DNA of 60,258 bases from Thermoanaerobacterales bacterium 50_218 (lineage in GTDB: Bacteria > Bacillota > DSM-12270 > Thermacetogeniales > Thermacetogeniaceae): positions 1-60,258 of the forward strand of contig LGFL01000006.1 in assembly GCA_001508855.1 (NCBI GenBank), read 5' to 3'. Under the pieces are notes generated by a model. That model saw only the letters and a program-made list of their open reading frames with translations, was not told the DNA's origin and ran no database searches. The translations under genes and the position numbers were made by a program. Position 1 is the first letter of the stretch. Every line of letters starts with the position of its first letter. Positions 8,417 to 17,104 of the stretch are shown here, one piece after another.

Positions 8417-9061
8417 TCAATTTAAACGGCTCTTTCTCACAAAGGCCTGCCACAATGAACTACCACAGACCTCCCTTATACTTACCTGTTGGTAGCTTGT
8501 TTTCCCAGTAAAACAGTTAGGTTTCCAATCGTGAGGGTTGAGCCTGTTCCATCTGGGGTCATACTTGGAAATGTCTCTTGAGAGCAAGTAACGAACAAGC
8601 TCATCCTCACCTAGGTTGATGATCCTACTCCTTAGGTGCCGCGATTCTTTGGAAAAACGGCAGCAAAAATAAGTGCTGCAGACGAGAGGCCTTGACTCAT
8701 ATATCGTGCAGGTAAGACTTTTGGGATCAAGGAAGCTGCAAAAACCATCTGCATCAAGTTTTAAAACAATGTCAGCGCAGTTCCCAATGAATTCAATATG
8801 AGCAAAACGGAGGACCCATTCTTCGACACTCAAACCATGACCGACACCACCGTTGATCATTCTGTAGATATCAATCAGAGTTAAAGGGATCCTCCCTTGA
8901 CAACAAAGAGCACAACCTAAGCAAGAAGCTCTATACCTTTTTTTAAAAGAAAAATGGACAAAAGCTTGCTCATAGTCGCCTACAGTAACCCAGGGATAAG
9001 AAATCTTGAGGTCATAAGATCTAATTTTTTCGTTCCAGTAAACTACAATCCTATTCTTCAC
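8417..9061 (-). CDS. YkgJ-like cysteine-cluster protein
   Basis: About 214 residues resembling the YkgJ/UPF0153 putative zinc- or iron-chelating family. The cysteine cluster is visible as CLGCALCCQGRIPLT, then GFCSFLDP, LTCTIYESRPLVCSTYFCCRF. These match the CxxCCxx ... C(x)FL ... C.iY..RP..C pattern. The function is not established. The start is uncertain: GTG at 9061 overlaps the 3' end of noc by 11 bases and is the first usable codon in the region. The arrangement suggests it is co-transcribed after noc. Confidence 0.75.
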   Translation of the reverse strand: MKNRIVVYWNEKIRSYDLKISYPWVTVGDYEQAFVHFSFKKRYRASCLGCALCCQGRIPLTLIDIYRMINGGVGHGLSVEEWVLRFAHIEFIGNCADIVLKLDADGFCSFLDPKSLTCTIYESRPLVCSTYFCCRFSKESRHLRSRIINLGEDELVRYLLSRDISKYDPRWNRLNPHDWKPNCFTGKTSYQQVSIREVCGSSLWQAFVRKSRLN

Positions 9062-9878
9062 TGACCTCAACCTCGATAGTGATCTGCAATTTGTTGCCCT
9101 CATAATGGTGGTGCAATTCCACATACAAGCCGGCGTCACGCAGTGTCTTAATTCCGCGCTCAAGCGAATTCATGAAAAGCTTGAGGTCCTTAATGATCGG
9201 AGTCATCTTTTTAGTCGCTTTCCCCTTTTTTATTTCCTGGGAAATAAATCGACCTTTTTTTCGCCTAATGAGCTGCTCCCACTCCTTGACAGTCATCTCT
9301 TTTCGGGCAATAATTTCTAAAAGCTCCAACTGGTCTTGTTCGCTTTCAAGTTCAAGAAGAGCGCGAGCATGACGCTCTGAAAGACCTAATTCAATAATCT
9401 TCTTTCTCACTGACTCAGATAAACGCAACAGCCTGAGTTTGTTAGCAACTGTACTTTGGCTAAGGCCCATCCTTCTAGCAATATCAGTTTGGGTCATATT
9501 GAACTCAGAGATCAAACGGGCATACCCATCTGCCTCTTCAAAAAAGTGCAATCCCTTTCTCTGTAAATTCTCAACCAAGGCGATTGCAGCAGCTTCGGAA
9601 TCGGAGATATCCCTGACAATAGCAGGTATTTCCTTTAATCCGGCAAGCTGAGTAGCCCGCATCCTTCTTTCACCAGCAATTAATTCATAGTAATCTCCAG
9701 CAGGGCGCACAAGAACTGGTTGAATTACTCCAACCTGGCGAATTGAAGTAGCAAGTTCTTGAAGTTCCTCTTCATCTATACTGTAGCGTGGCTGAAACTT
9801 GCCTATTCGGATCTTTTCAATAGGTATGTTAACGACTAAAGAACGCTGAGAATTCCTCAAAAAAATTGACCAAGCCAC
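9051..9878 (-). CDS. noc: Nucleoid occlusion protein Noc (ParB family)
   Basis: A 275-residue ParB-family CTPase. It is called Noc rather than a second Spo0J because it adjoins rsmG and has Noc-like segments: FQPRYSIDEEELQELA, LIAGERRMRATQLAGL (CTP motif), QSTVANKLRLLRLSE (helix-turn-helix) and LSERHARALLELE. Noc binds its own sites and blocks division over the nucleoid; specificity for Noc sites is inference. The short N-terminus (WSIFLRNSQRSLVV) may serve as the membrane-binding helix. GTG at 9878 follows GAGGGGG. No perfect TTTCCCGGGAAA site was seen in the window. Confidence 0.88.
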   Translation of the reverse strand: MAWSIFLRNSQRSLVVNIPIEKIRIGKFQPRYSIDEEELQELATSIRQVGVIQPVLVRPAGDYYELIAGERRMRATQLAGLKEIPAIVRDISDSEAAAIALVENLQRKGLHFFEEADGYARLISEFNMTQTDIARRMGLSQSTVANKLRLLRLSESVRKKIIELGLSERHARALLELESEQDQLELLEIIARKEMTVKEWEQLIRRKKGRFISQEIKKGKATKKMTPIIKDLKLFMNSLERGIKTLRDAGLYVELHHHYEGNKLQITIEVEVSEE

Positions 9879-9957
9879 AAAGGGACCCCCTCGCTACTAC
9901 TCATTTCTTGCTTCGACAAGAAGTCCTTTGTTCCTGCTAAGAGGCAACAATAAAATT

Positions 9958-10665
9958 TCAAAGCGGCCTCTTTTGAGGAATTCCTGGCCTGCGAGGATAT
10001 TTTGGGGGAGTTGCGAATACTTTTCTAACAATGAGCAAATGATGAGGTCTGCGTTCACCCACTTGATACTCCACAATTTTGTTAACTTCGCCACCTAACA
10101 AACTGAGGGCGCGGCTCGACTTATTGATCTCATCTTGAACCTCAACCCCTCTCATGGCAACAAGAAAACCACCCTCTTTTAAAAAAGGGAGGCCTAATTC
10201 CAAAACAACGGGTAGAGACGAAACAGCCCTGACTACAACACGATCAAAAGCAGCCCTATATTCTAAATTGTGAGCAAGAATTTCAGCACGGTTACACAAA
10301 AGATAGCAGCCCGTAAGGTTTAGTTCCTCAATCAGTTGTTGCAAGAAAACACAGCGTCGTCTCTGTGCTTCAACCAAGTACATTTCTAAGTTAGGCAAAC
10401 AGATTTTTAAAGGGACACCAGGAAAACCAGCACCTGTGCCGATATCAACTACTCTCAATCGACCTTCCCAACTGCAGGTCCTCAAAATTTGTAGTGAATC
10501 TAAAAAGTGGTATTCGACGAGTTCGAGATGATCCCGAATCTTGATCAGGTTGCACTTGCTGTTCCACTGGTCGAGGAGTTCAATGTACTTTAAAAACATT
10601 TCTTCTTTTTCTCGCTCGAGTCTAATTCCTATTTCTCGCAGACCCTTTTCGAGAACTTCAATAAT
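9958..10665 (-). CDS. rsmG: 16S rRNA (guanine-N7) methyltransferase RsmG
   Basis: RsmG (GidB) methylates G527 of 16S rRNA using SAM. The SAM-binding motif VVDIGTGAGFPGVPLKI is at about residues 72-88, and LVEAQRRRCVFL follows. The ATG at 10599 would remove about 20 family-conserved N-terminal residues. Reading upstream in frame gives IIEVLEKGLREIGIRLEREKEE, which fits the family start, but it contains no ATG, GTG or TTG; it begins with ATT ATT at 10665, seven bases after CGAGGTGG. An AUU start is therefore proposed. The gene sits 24 bases after mnmE. Confidence 0.88.
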   Translation of the reverse strand: MIEVLEKGLREIGIRLEREKEEMFLKYIELLDQWNSKCNLIKIRDHLELVEYHFLDSLQILRTCSWEGRLRVVDIGTGAGFPGVPLKICLPNLEMYLVEAQRRRCVFLQQLIEELNLTGCYLLCNRAEILAHNLEYRAAFDRVVVRAVSSLPVVLELGLPFLKEGGFLVAMRGVEVQDEINKSSRALSLLGGEVNKIVEYQVGERRPHHLLIVRKVFATPPKYPRRPGIPQKRPL

Positions 10666-10689
10666 CTCGTAACCACCTCGCTATTCATA

Positions 10690-12069
10690 TCATTTTCCTA
10701 CACAAAACTCTTTAAAGATTTGCTCAATTACCTCTTCAGAAACTGTGTCACCTGTTATTTCACCAAGAGCACTCCACGCCTCCCAAAGATCGACGGCAAG
10801 GCAATCTAGAGGAAGACCAAGTTGAAGAGCTTTTTCAGCCTCATTGAGACTGTTAAGGGCTTTTGTAAGGGCAGAAAAATGACGAAAATTTGTGACTAAA
10901 AAACTTTCTTTACCAACTACTCCATTTCCAACCATAGCAATTATTTGATTTTTGAGTTCTTCAAAGCCCCATCCGAGCTTTGCAGAGATCTCAATAACAG
11001 GGAAAGATAATTCCTCATGAAGGATTTTTTTGTCGATTTTCCTCACTGGTGAATCGATTTTATTGACCACCAGGAGGACATTTTTTCCTTTGACCATGTT
11101 AATTACTTGGAAGTCTTCCTCAGTGAGTCCGTCCGCGGCATCAAGGAGAACAAGGACGAGGTCAGCATCTTGAATAACTCGCCGAGTTCTTTCAATTCCG
11201 ATTTTTTCGACTACATCGACATGTTCTCGGATTCCAGCAGTATCAATCAAACGGAGGGGAACCCCGTGAACATTGACGACTTCTTCAATAAGGTCGCGCG
11301 TTGTTCCAGGTATATCAGTAACAATTGCTCTTTCCTCACCTAAAAAAAGATTGAGAAGTGTCGATTTACCAACATTTGGCTTTCCAACAATAGCAGTTGC
11401 AAGCCCTTCCCTGTAGTACCTGCCAGTGTGGAAACTTTTGATCATTTTTTCGAGATCTTTTTTCAATCCTCTGAGTTGTTTTAACCTCTGCTCCACAGTC
11501 ATCTCGTCAACATCTTCTGGGAAATCGATCTCAGCCTCAACGTGAATAAGCAAGGAACGCAGTGTGGCGCGGGTACGGTTAATTGCTTCCGATAGTTCTC
11601 CCCTTAAGTTCTTAACGGCAATCAAGGCGCTGTTTTCAGTTCGCGCCCGGATCACATCAAGGACAGCCTCAGCCTGAGCCAAATCGATGCGTCCATTAAG
11701 AAACGCTCGTTTAGTAAACTCACCAGGCTCAGCAAGTCGAGCCCCATTCTCCAAAAAAAGCCTCAAAACAGCACGAACAGGAACTATGCCTCCGTGACAA
11801 TAAACCTCAACAACATCTTCTCGCGTATAGGTGCGCGGGGCTCGCATCACGTTAACGAGGACCTCGTCAAGAACTTTTCCTTCTCGATCGCAAATAACGC
11901 CAAGGTGAACAGTGTGTGAGGCTACTTTTGACAAGAGAAGCCCCTTCTTCTTTGGAACAAAAAACTTTTCAACCAGAGCAATGCAACCACTACCACTCAA
12001 CCTGACAATTCCAATAGCAGCTTCACCAATCGGAGTTCCTAGGGCAACAATGATATCTCGATCAAGCAA
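10690..12069 (-). CDS. mnmE: tRNA modification GTPase MnmE
   Basis: A 459-residue MnmE (TrmE), which works with MnmG to make the 5-carboxymethylaminomethyl group on U34 of certain tRNAs. It has the N-terminal tetrahydrofolate-binding domain ([20 protein letters not shown]), a helical domain, and an embedded G domain with [12 protein letters not shown] (G1), DIPGTTRDL (G2/G3 area), DTAG and NKID. The C-terminus is the conserved CVGK. TTG at 12069 is taken as the start; a GGGAGGT lies 12 bases upstream, slightly far. MnmG is not in the window. Confidence 0.95.
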   Translation of the reverse strand: MLDRDIIVALGTPIGEAAIGIVRLSGSGCIALVEKFFVPKKKGLLLSKVASHTVHLGVICDREGKVLDEVLVNVMRAPRTYTREDVVEVYCHGGIVPVRAVLRLFLENGARLAEPGEFTKRAFLNGRIDLAQAEAVLDVIRARTENSALIAVKNLRGELSEAINRTRATLRSLLIHVEAEIDFPEDVDEMTVEQRLKQLRGLKKDLEKMIKSFHTGRYYREGLATAIVGKPNVGKSTLLNLFLGEERAIVTDIPGTTRDLIEEVVNVHGVPLRLIDTAGIREHVDVVEKIGIERTRRVIQDADLVLVLLDAADGLTEEDFQVINMVKGKNVLLVVNKIDSPVRKIDKKILHEELSFPVIEISAKLGWGFEELKNQIIAMVGNGVVGKESFLVTNFRHFSALTKALNSLNEAEKALQLGLPLDCLAVDLWEAWSALGEITGDTVSEEVIEQIFKEFCVGK

Positions 12070-12155
12070 TATTTATTACCAACCTCCCAAAAAGAAAAAT
12101 AAAGAAGCACACAAGCTTCTATTTGGGATTCTCAATCATCGGTAATGTTGAAAAA

Positions 12156-12776
12156 TTAGCGCTTCAGACAAATTACCACTTTTCGGTGCGGTTCTTCACC
12201 CTTGCTCACAGTATAAACCCAGGGGTCTTCCTGGAGTTCCATATGGATGACCCTTCGTTCTTGAGGAGTCATCGGTTCAAGGGCAATGTCCTTTTTCGTT
12301 TTGCGAACCTTTTCCGAGAGCCGACGGGCAAGCCTTCTAAGGGTCTCTTCTCTTCTTTGTCGATAACCCTCGGCATCGAGGATAATCCGCACCTTTTCTG
12401 TAAGCTTCTTGTTAACCACAAGATTAACTAAAAGCTGCAGAGCATTTAGGGTATCCCCACGCCTGCCGATGAGAAAACGCACATCTGGACCCGAAAAAGC
12501 TGCACTCCAATATTCACCATGAGAGGTGATTTCAAGGTCTGCTTCCATACCCATTTCCTTGAGCAGCGTTTCTAAGAATTCCCTAATCACAGTTTCAGGA
12601 GTCTCTCTCACACTAACCCGCACACGTGCTTGCCTGCTACGCAGAATTCCTAAAAAGCCGCGAGAACCGGGGTCAAGAACTTCAACATCAACACGAGACC
12701 GATCAACACCCAACTTCTGTAAAGCGAGAGAAACGGCTTCATCAACAGTGTTTCCCTCGGCTTCAATCCACTTCAT
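12156..12776 (-). CDS. jag: RNA-binding protein Jag/KhpB (Jag-N, KH, R3H)
   Basis: A 206-residue Jag (KhpB/EloR). Domain order: Jag-N (WIEAEGNTVDEAVSLALQKLGV ... GSRGFLGIL), a KH domain with FLIGRRGDTLNALQLLVNLVVN, and R3H with EPMTPQERRVIHMELQEDP near the C-terminus. The family binds RNA and affects cell elongation and division; it usually follows yidC, as here. ATG 12776 overlaps the yidC stop by 14 bases; an in-frame GTG at 12800 would add eight residues. Confidence 0.92.
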   Translation of the reverse strand: MKWIEAEGNTVDEAVSLALQKLGVDRSRVDVEVLDPGSRGFLGILRSRQARVRVSVRETPETVIREFLETLLKEMGMEADLEITSHGEYWSAAFSGPDVRFLIGRRGDTLNALQLLVNLVVNKKLTEKVRIILDAEGYRQRREETLRRLARRLSEKVRKTKKDIALEPMTPQERRVIHMELQEDPWVYTVSKGEEPHRKVVICLKR

Positions 12777-13476
12777 CTTTTTTACTCTTCTCCCTTCCAC
12801 TATGAAACTGTTTTCTCAAGAGAAGCTGCTCACAAACACCGACGAAGCTGAAGACGACCCAGTAGAGTGACAGTCCTGCAGGAAAAGTCCTAGCCAACCA
12901 ACCTATAAAAAGAGGCATCACAATGACCATCATCTTCTGGTTTGAGTCAAACTGGCCTGTAGTCGCAAGGGTTGTCACATACTGCTGCAAAAAAGTAGCA
13001 ACAGCGACCAGTAAAGGCAACAAAAAGGGGTCGGGTTGTCCAAGGTTTGGGATCCATAAAAACCCAGCATGGGATAGATCCACGTAACTTGGATGGTGAA
13101 TGGGATCAAAAAACTTCCTCAAAGCACTAAACAAGGCAAAAAGGATCGGCATCTGGATCAAAAGGGGTAAACAACCAGAGAAAGGATTGGCACCGGCTTT
13201 TTTATACAACTCCATGATGGCTTGCTGCGCCTTCTGAGGGTTGTTCTTATACCGCTCTTGGATCTCTTTGATTTTGGGTTGCAACACTTGCAAGGCACGC
13301 ATTGAGTGAAGCTGTTTTGCAGTAAGGGGGAAGAGTAAAGCTTTGACCGCAAGTGTAAACAGGATAATTGCAATCCCGTAGTTAGGTATCTTTAACCACT
13401 CTGTGATCAAATAAAATAGCTGAAGCAACTGACTAAATCCATTGACAAAACTTTCCCACAAATCCGGCCCCACCAC
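12763..13476 (-). CDS. yidC: Membrane protein insertase YidC (SpoIIIJ/Oxa1 family)
   Basis: A 237-residue YidC/Oxa1 insertase that places proteins into the cytoplasmic membrane. Five hydrophobic segments can be followed, including NYGIAIILFTLAVKALLFPL, which carries the conserved groove Arg/Lys region, and ANPFSGCLPLLIQMPILFALFSAL. Membrane segments end with WVVFSFVGVCEQLL and a basic tail. GTG 13476 is the first start codon in frame, but the strong AAGGAGGTGA lies about 30 bases upstream, so translation may begin earlier at a non-standard codon. A lipobox is not seen. Confidence 0.92.
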   Translation of the reverse strand: MVGPDLWESFVNGFSQLLQLFYLITEWLKIPNYGIAIILFTLAVKALLFPLTAKQLHSMRALQVLQPKIKEIQERYKNNPQKAQQAIMELYKKAGANPFSGCLPLLIQMPILFALFSALRKFFDPIHHPSYVDLSHAGFLWIPNLGQPDPFLLPLLVAVATFLQQYVTTLATTGQFDSNQKMMVIVMPLFIGWLARTFPAGLSLYWVVFSFVGVCEQLLLRKQFHSGREKSKKDEVD

Positions 13477-13522
13477 GCCAGAAATAACTGCCGGGGTAGG
13501 AAGTCACCTCCTTGCTGTGGTA

Positions 13523-13729
13523 TTAGGGAACAGGATCGTAACCACCTACACTCCAGGGATGGCACCTAAGAACTCTTTTTGCTGCCAGCAGCAAGCCTTT
13601 GAAGAGTCCATACTTTTTTAGAGCCACGATCGCATAATCAGAACATGAAGGATAAAAGCGACAACACGGTGGCCTTAACTGCGAAAATTTCTGGTATAAT
13701 TTTATAATGAGAATAAAAATTTTAGTCAT
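13523..13729 (-). CDS. yidD: Membrane protein insertion efficiency factor YidD
   Basis: A 68-residue YidD. The hallmark [22 protein letters not shown] (about residues 20-41) and the ending [13 protein letters not shown] are present. YidD assists YidC-dependent insertion at the membrane. The ATG is preceded by GGTGAGGAAATA and lies 13 bases after rnpA, in the usual rpmH-rnpA-yidD-yidC order. Confidence 0.95.
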   Translation of the reverse strand: MTKIFILIIKLYQKFSQLRPPCCRFYPSCSDYAIVALKKYGLFKGLLLAAKRVLRCHPWSVGGYDPVP

Positions 13730-13742
13730 TATTTCCTCACCA

Positions 13743-14090
13743 TTAAGAAGTCAGAAACAATCCAGCCCTCTTCAACAAACCATAAAAATCATCTCTAAGT
13801 TCGGCAAAAGTCGCCGTGACCGCCGACTCTTTAATATTGACGACGACATCGTAGCCAGACTTAAGGAAGGGGTAACACTTCCGGCAAATCTCCCTATACC
13901 TTCTTTTGACCAGGTTGCGGTCAACAGCTCTCCTAATTTTTCTTGACGGTGCAAACCCAAATCTGGTGTCGTCTAGGTCACCCCTGGAAAGAACGCGAAG
14001 TGTTATGAATTTTCCGTAAAACGCCTTTCCATCCAGATAAACTCTCTGAAATTCCTTGCTTTTGCGCAACCGAATCCTTTCTGGCAACAT
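13743..14090 (-). CDS. rnpA: Ribonuclease P protein component
   Basis: A 115-residue RnpA, the basic protein that helps the RNase P ribozyme bind pre-tRNA 5' leaders. It begins [18 protein letters not shown] and contains the signature [21 protein letters not shown] (about residues 50-70). ATG 14090 is chosen because the family usually begins close to this motif; an in-frame TTG at 14120 overlapping the rpmH stop would give 125 residues and cannot be excluded. Confidence 0.94.
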   Translation of the reverse strand: MLPERIRLRKSKEFQRVYLDGKAFYGKFITLRVLSRGDLDDTRFGFAPSRKIRRAVDRNLVKRRYREICRKCYPFLKSGYDVVVNIKESAVTATFAELRDDFYGLLKRAGLFLTS

Positions 14091-14112
14091 TAAAACCAAA
14101 CCTTGAGCAACA

Positions 14113-14250
14113 TCAGGCAACCGTGAGCCGCTTTCTCCCTTTTAGTCTTCTTCTCTTAAGAATATTTCTTCCACTCTTTGTACTCATTCTTCTAAGAAAT
14201 CCATGTACTCTACGTCTTTTTCTTCTTTTTGGTTGATATGTTCTCTTCAC
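14113..14250 (-). CDS. rpmH: 50S ribosomal protein L34
   Basis: A 45-residue, very basic protein starting [21 protein letters not shown] and ending [11 protein letters not shown], which is L34. It is too short for many gene finders. The start is GTG with AAGGTGA eight bases upstream. It is the first gene of the leftward operon from oriC and lies directly below the strong promoter at 14299-14326. Confidence 0.96.
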   Translation of the reverse strand: MKRTYQPKRRKRRRVHGFLRRMSTKSGRNILKRRRLKGRKRLTVA

Positions 14251-14298
14251 TAGCAAGTCACCTTCCTTAACATTTTTTTAACCATAGCCCTTTTTTTC

Positions 14299-14326
14299 AT
14301 TATAGACCACATTCTTTGCATGTCAA
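14299..14326 (-). promoter_or_regulatory. Consensus sigma-A promoter for rpmH-rnpA-yidD-yidC
   Basis: On the minus strand TTGACA and TATAAT, both perfect, are 16 bp apart. The predicted start lies about 40 bases before the rpmH GTG. Confidence 0.85.
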
Positions 14327-14343
14327 GCTAAGCCAATTACTGC

Positions 14344-14373
14344 TTGCTTGACCTTGCTGTTGTTTGTTATCAT
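14344..14373 (+). promoter_or_regulatory. Candidate promoter for dnaA
   Basis: TTGCTT and TATCAT with an 18-bp spacer and a TG one base upstream of the -10 (extended -10). It lies before the DnaA boxes, so DnaA binding would be downstream of the start and could repress it, which is inference. Confidence 0.35.
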
Positions 14374-14385
14374 TAGCTTCGAAAG

Positions 14386-14429
14386 TGCATCCACAGGTTA
14401 TCCACAAGTTATCAACAGATTGTGAATAA
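14386..14429. other. oriC: oriC: DnaA-box cluster upstream of dnaA
   Basis: Within 44 bases there is a perfect DnaA box TTATCCACA at 14398-14406, TTATCAACA at 14409-14417, a perfect reverse box TGTGAATAA at 14421-14429, and a weaker TGCATCCACA at 14386-14395. They lie between rpmH and dnaA where transcription diverges, and an AT-rich stretch follows. With the cluster after dnaA this forms a bipartite origin typical of Firmicutes. The unwinding site was not resolved. Confidence 0.85.
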
Positions 14430-14460
14430 TTCTGGATGAATAAATTACGAGGTGTAAAAC

Positions 14461-15774
14461 ATGAATGACTTAAAACTTCCAGAAATATGGCAAAAAATCC
14501 TCAACTACTTGAGAGAAGAAGTTGACGAACACAATCTAGCAACATGGATTAAAACGACACACCCACTCGCTTACCATGATGGGACAATAATAATCTCCAC
14601 AATTAATGAATTCACAAGAGACTGGCTGGAAACTAGGTACAGTGTCCTCATCCGCAACTTTTTGGAAAACGAATTAAAGATTCCTGTGTCCCTCAAATTC
14701 GTGATCGCCAACAGTGAAAAACAAGAAAATAAAACAGTTTACTCTCCCCTCACCCAACTAAACCCAAAGTACACTTTTGAAACATTTGTCGTCGGCAACA
14801 ACAACAGATTCGCCCACGCCGCGGCGCAAGCAGTTGCTGAAGCACCGAGCAAAGCATACAACCCCCTCTTTATATATGGTGGGGTTGGTCTCGGTAAAAC
14901 TCACCTGATGCATGCCATCGGCCATTATGTCTTAGAGAATAAAAAAGCATTGAGGGTGCTCTATGTTACCTCAGAAGCCTTTACAAATGACTTAATTAAC
15001 TCCATCAGGGATGACAAAACAATTGAGTTCCGCAACAAATACCGGACGATCGATATTTTACTCATCGACGACATCCAATTTCTAGCAGGAAAAGAAAGAA
15101 CTCAGGAGGAATTCTTTCATACCTTCAACACTCTTTATGAAGCTAACAAACAAATTGTTATCTCGAGCGATAGACCACCGAAAGAGATCCCAACCCTGGA
15201 AGATCGGTTGAGGTCACGCTTTGAATGGGGCCTTCTTGCGGACATCCAGCCTCCGGACTTAGAGACAAGAATCGCCATCTTAAGAAAAAAAGCCCAGATC
15301 GAAAATTACTCGATTCCAGATGACGTCCTTCTCTTTATCGCCACAAAGATAAAGTCGAACATCAGAGAGTTAGAAGGAGCGCTACTCAAAATAATGGCTT
15401 ACTCTTCTCTCCACAAAAAGAAGATCGACTTAGAAATGACTGAAGAAGCACTTAAAGATCTCTTATCCAATGAAAAACCTCGCAATATCACCATTTCTTT
15501 AATCCAAAAAGCAGTGGCCGAGCACTTCGATGTTAAGGTAGAAGACCTGAAAGCAAAAAAACGCACTAAAAACATCGCTTTTCCGCGGCAAATTGCGATG
15601 TACTTGGCCAGAGAATTAACTGATGCTTCTCTTCCAAGGATCGGCCAGGAGTTCGGGGGAAGAGACCATACCACGGTACTTCATGCCCACGAAAAGATCA
15701 AAGAAGAAATGCGTAAGGATGAAGATCTAAAAGCAACGGTCGAAAAAATTATCAAAACATTACAAACAGGCTAA
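14461..15774 (+). CDS. dnaA: Chromosomal replication initiator DnaA
   Basis: A 437-residue DnaA. Domain I is at the N-terminus ([21 protein letters not shown]); domain III has the Walker A motif [11 protein letters not shown] (about 140-150), Walker [25 protein letters not shown] and the sensor [10 protein letters not shown]; domain IV ends with the DNA-binding signature [16 protein letters not shown]. The linker domain II is short. ATG is preceded by GAGGTG. DnaA boxes on both sides allow origin melting and autoregulation. Confidence 0.98.
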   Translation: MNDLKLPEIWQKILNYLREEVDEHNLATWIKTTHPLAYHDGTIIISTINEFTRDWLETRYSVLIRNFLENELKIPVSLKFVIANSEKQENKTVYSPLTQLNPKYTFETFVVGNNNRFAHAAAQAVAEAPSKAYNPLFIYGGVGLGKTHLMHAIGHYVLENKKALRVLYVTSEAFTNDLINSIRDDKTIEFRNKYRTIDILLIDDIQFLAGKERTQEEFFHTFNTLYEANKQIVISSDRPPKEIPTLEDRLRSRFEWGLLADIQPPDLETRIAILRKKAQIENYSIPDDVLLFIATKIKSNIRELEGALLKIMAYSSLHKKKIDLEMTEEALKDLLSNEKPRNITISLIQKAVAEHFDVKVEDLKAKKRTKNIAFPRQIAMYLARELTDASLPRIGQEFGGRDHTTVLHAHEKIKEEMRKDEDLKATVEKIIKTLQTG

Positions 15775-15779
15775 AAATG

Positions 15780-15876
15780 TTATCCCCATCACATCCACTA
15801 CAAATTCCTCAACTTATCCACAGAAAGTAGGCACCAAGATCGCCCAGAGGACAAATATTAACACTAGTTACCCACA
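15780..15876. other. DnaA-box cluster between dnaA and dnaN
   Basis: TTATCCCCA at 15780-15788, a perfect TTATCCACA at 15814-15822, and TTACCCACA at 15868-15876 lie in the dnaA-dnaN gap. This is the second half of the bipartite origin, where strands are opened in B. subtilis. A CCTAGG pair follows at about 15889-15910, and TATAAT at 15926-15931 could serve a dnaN promoter without a clear -35. Confidence 0.75.
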
Positions 15877-15982
15877 AAATAGACAAGTCCTAGGTCTCTT
15901 TATCCTAGGAAGAACAGGTCTAAAATATAATGTATACGGGCCAGTGCCAAAGTTAAGAACATGAATACGGAGGAATTTAAAA

Positions 15983-17098
15983 ATGTTGATAAAGTGCCAA
16001 CAAAGCGAACTTTCGCCTGCCTTGTCAGCAGTTTGTAAAATAGTCCCCACGAGAACAACGATTCCTGTTCTTAAGGGGTGTCTCTGTTCTGCCGAAAAAG
16101 GGAAGTTCTGCGTGGAGGTAACTGACCTGGAATCAGGCCTTAAAATACAAATCCCGGCAGAGACAGAAAAGGAAGGCAAGACTGTAGTTGAAGCCCGCTA
16201 CTTGGCTGAGCTTATTAGAAGGCTGCCTGATACCGAAGTGACCCTTTCTTTCGATGAGGAGGCCCAGCAACTGGTTATTTCGTGTGGACGCTCTTGCTAC
16301 AGGTTAAACACATGGCCTGTTGAAGATTATCCTCCTTTTTCCTTGCTTGCCAGTGAGGGAAAATATAAAATTGTCGGATCAAAGTTTAAATCCTTTTTGA
16401 AGAGGCTTTTGTTTGCCGTTGCTCCTCAAGATATCAGACCAGGCTACTCAGGTGTTTACTTCCATTTTAAAGGGAATGTGTTAAACATTGTGGCTACTGA
16501 TACCTACCGATTGGCCCTGCTTGAGGTAGAAAATGAGGAATTTCTCGAAGACGAAATTTTTGTTCCTGCCCATGTTCTCGGGGAAATTAACAGGATTCTT
16601 AATGATGAAGATGTTATGTCAATTTCATGGAACAATGGAATGGCAACTTTCCAGACTCCATACTTTAATTTTACAACGAGACTTCTCGAGACCAAATTTC
16701 CCAATTACCAGCAAGTAATTCCATTAACAAGTCAATTACAGGTAAAAGTTAACAGGCTGGAGTTGATGGCTGCACTCGAGCGGGCTTCATTGTTCGTTTC
16801 TTCACCAGACCACAAACAGAGCTCAATAACCCAGCTTGTGGTAGATGAACAAAGCATCTACATTACTGCAGTTTCCTCTCACATAGGTTCTCTCTACGAA
16901 GAGGTTTCGCTTCTCGATACCAGTGGTGGGAAGTGTGAAGCAGCCTTTAACACGCGTTTTCTCCTTGAGCCATTGAGAGTGATGGAATCTGAAGCAATTG
17001 TCCTGAACCTCAATGGTGCAGATGGTCCTGCTGTATATCATGAAGAAGAAGTAGGCTCTTACTTTCACCTTGTTCTCCCTGTTCGCCCGGTATCGTAA
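15983..17098 (+). CDS. dnaN: DNA polymerase III beta sliding clamp
   Basis: A 371-residue beta clamp with the three repeated clamp domains. The N-terminus MLIKCQQSELSPALSAVCKIVPTRTTIPVLKGCL and DIRPGYSGVYFHFKGNVLNIVATDTYRLAL are characteristic, and it ends in the conserved LVLPVRPVS. ATG follows ACGGAGGAATTTAAAA. It lies between dnaA and recF as usual; the small yaaA gene found between dnaN and recF in B. subtilis is absent. Confidence 0.97.
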   Translation: MLIKCQQSELSPALSAVCKIVPTRTTIPVLKGCLCSAEKGKFCVEVTDLESGLKIQIPAETEKEGKTVVEARYLAELIRRLPDTEVTLSFDEEAQQLVISCGRSCYRLNTWPVEDYPPFSLLASEGKYKIVGSKFKSFLKRLLFAVAPQDIRPGYSGVYFHFKGNVLNIVATDTYRLALLEVENEEFLEDEIFVPAHVLGEINRILNDEDVMSISWNNGMATFQTPYFNFTTRLLETKFPNYQQVIPLTSQLQVKVNRLELMAALERASLFVSSPDHKQSSITQLVVDEQSIYITAVSSHIGSLYEEVSLLDTSGGKCEAAFNTRFLLEPLRVMESEAIVLNLNGADGPAVYHEEEVGSYFHLVLPVRPVS

Positions 17099-17104
17099 AA
17101 CGAG

